DNA of 64,000 bases from Bryum argenteum (Eukaryota; Streptophyta; Bryopsida; Bryales; Bryaceae): positions 14,366,727 to 14,430,726 of the forward strand of contig CM073327.1 of the NCBI GenBank assembly GCA_037043015.1, written 5' to 3'. The notes under the pieces were generated by a model. That model worked only from the letters and a program-made list of their open reading frames with translations, had not been told where the DNA came from and searched no databases. Of this stretch, positions 56,334-64,000 are shown piece after piece. Each line of letters opens with the position of its first letter. Positions within the stretch are counted from its first letter, which is position 1. Made by a program: the position numbers and the translations under genes.

Positions 56334-56841
56334 TATATGTAGTATAAGAAATACTATATAAATATAGTAATACTAATTTAGTAATATATGAAAATCCATG
56401 CACTATCGAGTTTTCCAGTCTCATATGATTAACATAAAACAACTTAGCAATCTCTATATATCCATTCACCACACGAACTCTCCTACGCTCGTCTAACGCC
56501 AAAGCCTTGCGTAAACAACACTCTTTGATCTTCGTGGCTTTGCTCAATTGCCACTTTTCCATCTTTAATTGCCTCTTCCCATGAAGATACATATGCTCGA
56601 GCATGAGTCCAAGCTTCCGATTACTTATGATTTGGCTCAATCGAGAGATTTGCACATTCAACAAACAAGTATCCTGCAAATACGAAATTAAGATCAACTC
56701 TCCTACACTTGGCATTATTTTTGCGTAAAACTCAAACATGTGAAGTGCGAGGCAATTGAGGTTATCGTGTTGAGTTGGCATCATTATCGATGTGTACATA
56801 GAGTTGAGGCGTATCGATCCGATTTGTAATGGAAATGCCAT
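56263..56841 (-). CDS. Unrecognised 192-codon open frame
   Basis: Longest frame in this region not explained by a known family. It begins MAFPLQIGSIRLNSMYTSIM; a central stretch (LLNVQISRLSQIISNRKLG, then RRVRVVNGYIEIAKLFYVN) is basic and could be helical. The last 20-odd codons overlap the 3' end of the Helitron concatemer (up to 56333), and the first codons lie in a tandem duplication (ATCGATGTGTACATAGAGTT and ATCGATGTATAGAGAGTTGA, about 56 bp apart at 56784 and 56840). No homologue is recognised. It may be a transposon-derived fragment; expression is doubtful. Confidence 0.25.
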   Translation of the reverse strand: MAFPLQIGSIRLNSMYTSIMMPTQHDNLNCLALHMFEFYAKIMPSVGELILISYLQDTCLLNVQISRLSQIISNRKLGLMLEHMYLHGKRQLKMEKWQLSKATKIKECCLRKALALDERRRVRVVNGYIEIAKLFYVNHMRLENSIVHGFSYITKLVLLYLYSISYTTYTSMPLRHCHIYLNTLTLPLLFLC

Positions 56842-57179
56842 CGATGTATAGAGAGTTGAGGCATATCGATCTGAGTTGTAATGAGGACGCCGTCACGCCG
56901 TTCTATATGCTCAAGGTGTACCTTTCACCATGCCTATACATTTGTGGTGTCTCCAAACATCTCGTTTAGGTGGAATCATCTCTATGCGGCAATCCCGTAT
57001 TGCCCGTGTTGCACGCCATGTCTTGATGTTTCTTAATCAACTTGTTCATTGTTGGCACCACATTGCTTGGGCGTGCGAGAAGGTAAAATCAAATACAAAG
57101 AATTAATGGAAACGAATAGCTCCACATAATATTGGGAGGCCAAACTTGCTTGCTTTGATATAAAAATATGCCCCTTCGA

Positions 57180-58110
57180 ACAACTCCATCAACCCCTAGA
57201 GATCCTTGAAAGCCAAGATGGCTTTTTGGGATTTGGGAAGGACATTTGAAGAGATTAGGATTTTTGCTTAAGATTTTTACAAGGTGCTCCCTATATTGCA
57301 AAGTGTGTATGGTAAAATTTGCAAAGCCAGATTTCAATTTAAAAACCTTCATATAAGAATAATAGGTTTTAAGCTTCAAATGGGTAGTTTAAATTTAGAC
57401 ATTTTTTGAGAATTTGTTTTTGGAAACATGTTTTTACCTATTAAAAACTACTACTTAAGTTCCAAAGTGACACAAGTCAAAAAATTTACTAGATTTACAA
57501 GGGCAGCCTCCAAAACCTTCAATCCAAACAATTTCTAGTAATTTAAGATTATTTTCCGTTCATAATTTGTCGAATTTTTGAGATTTAAGAATTTTTAAAA
57601 CTTTTCCCCCCTCAAAATTGAGAAACTCATAATGATACCTACTCAACGCTCAACATTTTTCAAAAGAGAAACATATTCAATGTGGTGCATGTTTTTCTAT
57701 ATTATTGACTTTAGACCTTCTTCTATTAAACAATTTGCATGAAGGTCAAAAGAGATGAATGATTATCTAAAATTTTTCATGAGCGTAACCAACTTGATTA
57801 CCTACAGGGAATAAAATATGACCAAGCTCTTTGGGATGACAATCTTCAAGTTTCTCCTTGTGTCATGAACAATGCCCAATAAAAACTTTTGCCTCAAACA
57901 TTGGGTGTTACGATCTTGCAAATAAAAAACATCCAACAGTAAATTTTTGAAAATAGTAATTAATAATAGGCCCAAGTATACAATCTTACGGTTTAAAAAA
58001 CAGGAAACAAAAAAAATAAAAATAAGAATTGGTTCACACCCAGAGGAGTACGTAGAGTTAGAAAATTGCAGTTTTGAAGTTTCAAACCCTCAAAAGACAC
58101 AAAGACTTTT
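57180..58110. repeat. Anonymous dispersed repeat family, copy 4
   Basis: Well preserved member: GGTGCTCCCTATATTGCAAA; AAGTTCCAAAGTGACACAAG; TTTGTCGAATTTTTGAGATT; AACAATTTGCATGAAGGTCA; ACCAACTTGATTACCTACAG; CAATCTTCAAGTTTCTCCTT; GTTACGATCTTGCAAATAAA. Nearly every word occurs in the same order in the copies at 23.7 and 27.0 kb. Confidence 0.62.
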
Positions 58111-58245
58111 AAGGATCAAACGTTTCCTTGGGAGGTTGACTCATCTACTACAAGAAGCCTCAGAACCAAAATCAACAAGGATACGAGAAGAAATCAAGAC
58201 CATGGCCATAAGAAGGGCCCCCTCAACTCCATTAAAGAAGTTGCG

Positions 58246-58345
58246 TTAAATAAATAAATAAGGACACCAAACCCTTGTAGGTCTGGCGTGAATAAAATGC
58301 CCGTTCGACCTACCCTTGATGATATGCCCAGGCGACATAACAACA
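58246..58345 (-). mobile_element. Diverged SINE 3' fragment, minus strand
   Basis: Read on the plus strand: AAATAAATAAATAAGG (tail), GTCTGGCGTGAATAAAATGC, CCGTTCG, GATGATATGCCCAGGCGAC. This parallels the 3' end of SINE copy 1 (GGCCGGCGTGAATGAAGTGT, TCGTTCG, TAATATCCCGATGGCCACC). Only about 90 bp remain and divergence is high. Confidence 0.5.
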
Positions 58346-58445
58346 AAAGCCGCGTTACAAAAGACATTGGATTAGTCATGATACAGAAATGAAAGAAACA
58401 AAAGTGTGAGAAGAAGAGGCAAGAGGCAATTGTAAAGAATGTGTG

Positions 58446-58582
58446 ACTGTCCACCCTCGAAAGGGGGAAGTAGTATTGTCCTAATTTCCCCTTGTCTAGT
58501 GGGCATCAGGTTATTAACGTTACGAACGGACATTTCATTCACGCCAGCCCCTTAGAAAGGGACCGGAATTTCTATGTATCTG
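58446..58582 (+). mobile_element. 5'-truncated SINE, copy 3
   Basis: Contains only the last 137 bp of the 362-bp SINE (from CTGTCCACCCTCGAAAGGGG to AATTTCTATGTATC), yet is flanked by an 11-bp duplication AAGAATGTGTG (58435-58445 and 58583-58593). It was therefore truncated at insertion rather than later, as expected for aborted target-primed reverse transcription. Confidence 0.78.
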
Positions 58583-58599
58583 AAGAATGTGTGTGAATG

Positions 58600-59250
58600 G
58601 GCATTTTTGAACCATTGATAAAAGAAAGGAAAAGCCATAAGGAAGAGATGAAATACAAGGAGAATCACAAAATGAACAAAAAGAAGTTCCAAAAGAAAAA
58701 AAAGAGGGCCAGGAGGTGGGGTCACTTTGGTGGGGGGGGGGTCTCTTTTGGTTTTTGGTTTTTGCTAGTGTGGGCAGGCTGCTGGGAGCGTTAGGGCAGA
58801 CTGGCTCTCAGACTTAGTCATCGCGAAAGCAAATTTCCCGTCGCTTCCGGAGAGGCTGATACGAGGCGGACGGGACGCAGATCAGCCTCGCAGCAGCCTC
58901 ATGTGCGAAGGGCCTTCCCATTGCTCCCCCTTTTGAACTTTCGTTTCAAAGCAAAGCAAAGCAAACGCAATTGACACTGGTCGTCGCGGGATTGTTTCGT
59001 GCCAGGATCGGCGGATCGGGGAGCTCGGAATTCAAGGGAGTGTGGAAATGGTCGGTCGGGCGAGGAGGCGCAGCAGATGGGAGAAGAATCCGTTTGATTG
59101 CTGCTGCTGCAAGTCGGGAGATGGTTTCTTGAAAGCTTTTCAGGAAAGCGATTGTGTGTAGATTGGTTGGATTTGGATTAGGATTAGGACGGACGGACGG
59201 ACGGACGGACATTGCTGTAAGTAGCGATCCTCTGTTGTAGGCTTGATGTC
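58600..59250 (+). promoter_or_regulatory. Promoter and 5' leader region of the kinesin gene
   Basis: GC-rich compared with the spacer. Contains a G run (GTGGGGGGGGG) near 58730 and a (GGAC)n run (about five units) at 59188-59209. An ATG at 59246, five bases before the coding start and in another frame, opens a 16-codon upstream frame that overlaps the first coding codons and ends at 59296. No TATA box assigned. Confidence 0.45.
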
Positions 59251-62200
59251 ATGGCATTCGCTCAGGCGCACAAGAGCGGTCGGCCTTTGTCTGTGAACTC
59301 CTCGCTCAAGAATGGAGACAACTCCTCCAACTCCTCTAACCGGTCCTCGCCGTCGCCGTCGCCGTCCCATCCTGCTGCTGCAACAACTCGGGCCAAGTCC
59401 GCCTCGCCTCGTCCGGACCAAGTCTCCGCTCCTGCCACCACCGCGCGGAGACAGAGCGGTGGATCTGTTAGGCAATCTCAGGATGGCGGAGGTGCGTGTC
59501 TGAGTCATTGTCATTCGTGTCCTGCCACTGGCATGAATAAGAGTTGCAGTGTCGTCATTGTCATCAATAGATCACATCAACTGGAGAGCGTTTTTTGTGC
59601 CTGGATCTTACGGTATTGAGTGAATTTTGAAGAAGTGCTTAATCACGCATACGTTGATGAGAGTGATGGATAGGCAATCTGAAGTGAGATTCTTAAGGAT
59701 CATGCTCAAGTTAGTTCTGAGTGATCTACAGCGCGCAGGAACTGAAATATTTGATGAATTTGCGAGTACATCAATAGGCGGCTAGCTGTCACTTTAGTCG
59801 CTTAATCATCCTTCTGCTATGTTCCTATGAGATCACCTTGCGTATTCTAATTGTGTAAAAATTGCATTTGACCTCGCAATTTAGGTCAATGACAAATTTC
59901 ACGGAATGAACTTCGGTAGTTTCAGTCTTCCCAGTTACGCAAAACCCTATTCTGCAGGGTCCAGCAGGATCTTTAGCAGTAGTCTTTCATAGGTGCGGCG
60001 GATTTCTACTCACGAACTGTTGGATTAGGATAGGCACAGCCCGTTTAATGACGAATTTTCGGAATACGATTGGCGATCGAACGTAACATTTTTAATGTGG
60101 ATGCAAGAAACGAAGAGTTATGGGGGGGAACGATTATCGTCATGAGCTTCCTATCGGTATACCTTGACAAGAACGGTGCTCGGTGTTAAATGCCTGAAAG
60201 AGTAACTCTTTGGGATATCTGAGCCCAGTGTTTTACTCTTTGGGATATGTGGGGATCTGTCTGCAGTAGCGAACAGAGTCCGAGTGACAGTACGACTGCG
60301 TCCAAGGAATGCAGAGGAGTTGGCGGCCGATCTTGATTTTGCGGATTGTGTGGAGCTTCAACCTGAGGTTTGGATCTACTTTCTGTGTAATTTTTATCTT
60401 TCTTGGAACGAATTTCGGAGAAAATAATAACTTTGTGGCTTGTCTGTGCAGTTGAAAAGGTTGAAGCTCCGGAAGAACAACTGGGATTGCGAGACCTACC
60501 AATTCGATGAGATTCTCACTGAGACTGCTTCTCAGAAACGTGTTTACGAAGTTGTTGCAAAACCCGTTGTAGAGGTTCTGATCGTCCTCTGCCTTCCCCA
60601 TCAGAATAAGTGAATTATTCAAGTGGTGCACTATCATTCTGCTGTCTCTATTCTTTCTATAAAGTAGAAAGTACTGACCATGCATGTGGTATGAATGCAA
60701 CTTTTTAGGTTGGCTGGTTGGCTGTTAAGACTGATACATCCTTATTTTTGCGCAGAGCGTTCTTGAAGGTTACAATGGCACCGTCATGGCCTACGGGCAA
60801 ACGGGAACGGGAAAGACATTCACGCTCGGAAAGCTAGGTGATGAAGACACAGCTGATCGAGGAATAATGGTTCGGGCATTGGAGGATATCTTATCCAATG
60901 TCAACCATGTTGATGATACAGTCACTGTCTCGTATTTGCAGGTACATGTCAAATCTATGATCTGTTCTGAGATTTCGTTCGTATCTTCTGAGTGTCTCAA
61001 TTACCGAACTGGAACATAAATGCTAAGTCGGGTTGCAGCTCTACATGGAATCAGTACAAGATCTACTAGCACCCGAAAGGGACAATTGCCATATCCAAGA
61101 AGACCCGAAAACAGGGGACGTGTCGGTGCCTGGAGCTACTCAGATACAGCTTACTGATCACCAGAGCTTCTGCAACCTCTTAGACGTTGGTGAAGCAAAT
61201 CGGTTTGCTGCGAATACAAAACTCAACACAGAGTCCTCGCGGAGTCATGCAATTCTGCTGGTGCGTGGCAGTTGACCTCCTTTGGTGTTTATTGGCATTA
61301 AGCACTTTGACAAGAGGTTTCACGACCAGAGTGTAATTTGAGCTGTAAAAGATTTATGGGATATTTTCAGAGTTTTAAACTGCTGTCATCGCAAGTGCAG
61401 GTACAAGTCAAAAAAGCAGTTAGAGATAAAGCTGTCGTAGTACCTAGCGAAAATGGGAATGGAGCATCGCATACTGCGAATTCGAAGATGCGGGCACCTA
61501 CAATTCGAAGAAGCAAACTTCTAATTGTGGATCTCGCCGGGTCAGAGCGTGTTGATAAATCAGGTCTGTCTTTGAAATGCATCATCGACGCTCTTATGTT
61601 ATGAAAGTGTATTTAAAGATGGAGTGGGACCAGCATCTGATTTTTGGCAATAGCGGGTATCATTTTCTTAATGGGATTTTATTATGGCATGGACACAGGT
61701 AGTGAAGGCCATACATTGGAGGAAGCGAAGTCCATCAATTTGTCGTTAACAGCGTTGGGAAAGTGTATCAATGCTTTAGCGGAAAACAGCCCTCATGTCC
61801 CTATTCGGGACTCGAAATTAACACGGCTATTACGTGATTCATTCGGAGGTAAGACTACCCTGTCAGACTGACTTATTCCAATTAGTTTCTTAGGTGGTAA
61901 TTCGCTGTAGTTGAGTTTTTGAGTATTCCAAAGACATGAGTTTCAATACTGACCACCCCTGGCTAAACGTCCTGTCCTGAATCGTTTCGAACTGTAGGAA
62001 CGGCGCGGACATCGTTGATTGTAACTATAGGACCTTCACCAAGGCATAGAGGAGAAACTACCAGCACAATCATGTTCGGACAGCGAGTAAGCCGTTCTGA
62101 TCCGTTCTGATTATTCGCTTACTGTGTATTCGATTGCAACCTGTTTCTTAAGAACCTCGCATGTTCGTGCGTTTCATCTTATAAGTGTGGTAATGAGTAA

Positions 62201-64000
62201 CAGGCAATGAAGGTCGAGAATATGGTAAAACTGAAGGAGGAGTTTGACTACAAAAGTCTATGTCGAAGAATGGAAGCTGAACTGGACAGGCTTGTCGCGG
62301 AGAATGAGAGGCAGGCGAAAGCACGGATGGAAAATGACGAAGAACTAGTCCGAACTGTAGAAGAAAGTCGCTTGCTTGTGGAGGAGGCTGAGAGTCGCCT
62401 TCAAACTGCATTAGAGGTACGTTGAATTGTCTATGTGGAAGGTTGCTATGCACACTACCTTGAAGAGCTTTTGTACTACATTGAGATCTGGAATTAGTCA
62501 TACATTGAGACCTTGAATCAGTCATACATTGAGATCTTGAATCAGTCAGAATAACACGTGGCTTGTTTCGGGGCTTTATTCGCGTTTTTTCGGTTTGTGG
62601 GATGCCGTCCTGTTTGCCTTTTATCTTGTGGTAACATTTTGTTCTCTTTCGAAAATGCCAGGGCATGATGGCGGAGAAAACCCTCTACGAACAGGAAGTG
62701 GAGGAGTTAAGGCAGAAGTGTGAAAAAGGATGTGAAGAGGTGGAACACTTCCGTCAAAAGCTTGAAGAAGTTATTCACGTTCGGGACATGTTGCAAGAGG
62801 AAGTGAAAGTACTGGCACGCGAACGCCAGAGTGAACAACAGGAGGTCAGTAGAAAAAGTCACTCAAGTTCAAGATTAGCAAAAGTCGTCAGAATTAATAA
62901 TACGAAAGGCAATCTAGACGAAAGAACTGGGTTTGCATTGGAGGTGACATGGATCTTGCTACGAGTCGTATCGTTTCCTGGTCGATTCAGCACTCCTCTA
63001 AATTCTTGTTCTCCAATGTAATCTCGTACTGATGTTGAATTTGTCATGTGCCGGGAAAATAGCCTTTCAGACCATGCAGTTTAGACAATAATCAATCTTT
63101 TTATTGTTTGGCTATGGTTGTAGAAACACATTCAGGTTGAGAACTTGAAGGTGCAGAAAGAGCTCATCGAGAAAATGGAGAAGCACCAGAAGGAGTGGAA
63201 AGAGAAGGTCGAGAAGCTCGAGAAGGAATTGGCAGAAGCTATGACAGCTCTAAAGCTTGAGCGCTCACATCGTGAACGCCTGGAGGAGGAGCTGGACAGC
63301 CAACGTGGCCAGATTGCGCAGTTTGAGCGCATGGAGAGAGACTTTCGGGCTGCCGCTCCTCAAAACCAACGCGATTCAGAGGTACGTTATCTCGCTATAG
63401 ATTGTTCATTCTGTTCACTCATCAGCCATAGACATGTAGTCATGTACTTTGTGCTTGCAACGACTTTATGCATCAGATCAGCATCTCATAGTTCACCTCT
63501 TCACCTCCCAAGGTTGCAGAAGAGACCTAATACAGACAACTCTAGCAATGGATTCATAATGTGGAACCCCAAGTTTCAGTAGGTTAAACATCCAGACCGA
63601 TCCATGCATAGCAGCAACATTCGTTGGCCATACAATGTTGAATAGCAGTACTTCGATATTTATTACAGAAACGGACCTCTTCTTGAATGCATTCTCATAC
63701 GTGATTGGAAATGACGTGTTGTGTAGCAGTCTAATGACCAGAGCAATGAGATTGCGGAGCTCAAGGCGCAGCTAGAAAAGGAGCGTCAGAAGCAGGGGCA
63801 ATCCGACGAACTAATCGCTGAGGTTGCGGAGCTTCGAGCAGAGCTGGAAAATGTACGTCAGAAGATGGGAAACGCCGATGACCAAAGCGTGGAGGTGGCA
63901 GAGCTTCGGACGTTGCTCGAAAATGAACGTCAGAAGCTCATTCAATTCTCAATTGGGGAGCAAACCATTGGGGTGGCAGAACTTCGGAAACTCCTGGAAA
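59251..64000 (+). CDS. ARK: Armadillo-repeat kinesin (ARK), 5' part
   Basis: Twelve exons seen: 59251-59491, 60267-60367, 60452-60574, 60756-60941, 61039-61260, 61402-61563 (about one base uncertain), 61699-61848, 61998-62085, 62204-62416, 62662-62844, 63124-63381, and 63730 to beyond the window. Introns are GT-AG, phases consistent. A Ser/Pro-rich N-tail (SPSPSPSHP) precedes the motor: [36 protein letters not shown]-loop GQTGTGKT, switch [10 protein letters not shown], switch II VDLAGSE, and [40 protein letters not shown] and [19 protein letters not shown] follow, the neck signature of plant ARK kinesins, which act at growing microtubule ends in tip-growing cells (established for Arabidopsis ARK1 and Physcomitrella homologues). 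The rest is coiled coil. The C-terminal armadillo repeats, if present, lie past 64000. Confidence 0.93.
62479..62550 (+). repeat. Three 24-bp direct repeats within a kinesin intron
   Basis: Three units (62479, 62503, 62527) of ACATTGAGATCTTGAATCAGTCAT type with few differences, in the intron between exons 9 and 10. Confidence 0.75.
63730..64000 (+). repeat. Internal coding repeats in the kinesin coiled coil
   Basis: About 30-residue repeats: [55 protein letters not shown]. The DNA repeats as well (GAGGTTGCGGAGCTTCGAGC, GAGGTGGCAGAGCTTCGGAC), so the array arose by duplication within one exon and may vary in copy number. It continues beyond the window. Confidence 0.8.

Noticed and set aside
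62148-62666. 172-codon minus frame with DSRSQCMT repeats
   Set aside because: Antisense to kinesin exon 9 and to the 24-bp repeats in the following intron.

Overview
The window looks like nuclear DNA of a land plant. It holds four spliced housekeeping-type genes of plant-specific families, separated by long AT-rich tracts of transposable-element debris. Introns are mostly short (75-350 bp) and GT-AG. I cannot fix the species. The compact introns beside repeat-rich spacers and the protein sequences suggest a non-flowering lineage (bryophyte or lycophyte), but that is only an impression.

Layout. 1-5.4 kb: a decayed CENP-B/pogo-like DDE transposase, a full-length tRNA-derived SINE and a Tourist-type MITE. 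6.1-9.8 kb (minus): a five-exon CCCH zinc-finger gene resembling Arabidopsis C3H6. 10.8-15.5 kb: two short Helitron-like copies, TIR elements, a second full-length SINE and a fold-back Stowaway MITE. 15.9-19.2 kb (plus): a GC-rich 10-bp minisatellite directly upstream of a seven-exon gene for the plant-specific FAd (24 kDa) subunit of mitochondrial ATP synthase. 20-35.4 kb: repeats only, namely a diverged SINE, pyrimidine-rich tracts, an anonymous dispersed repeat family, a tandem Helitron pair and a degenerate satellite. 36.4-37.8 kb (plus): a DUF1005 gene with a uORF and a probable in-frame 105-bp intron. 39-43 kb: a MITE and old duplicated repeats. 44.3-49.7 kb (minus): a complete but mutated Copia LTR retrotransposon with both LTRs and a TATTA target-site duplication. 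50-58.6 kb: repeats, an orphan 3' LTR, a four-unit Helitron concatemer and SINE fragments. 59.25 kb to the end (plus): the 5' part of an armadillo-repeat kinesin (ARK) gene, cut off by the window edge inside its coiled coil.

The four genes do not form a pathway: RNA-binding/zinc finger, mitochondrial ATP synthase, an uncharacterised plant protein and a microtubule motor. The more unusual material is in the mobile DNA. The Copia element has a primer binding site matching an internal (anticodon-arm) segment of initiator tRNA-Met rather than its 3' end. Helitron ends are joined head to tail with no spacer at two loci. The SINE family has two 362-bp full-length copies with perfect target-site duplications. 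No CRISPR, rRNA or functional tRNA gene was recognised. Exon borders are read by eye and may be off by a base in places.
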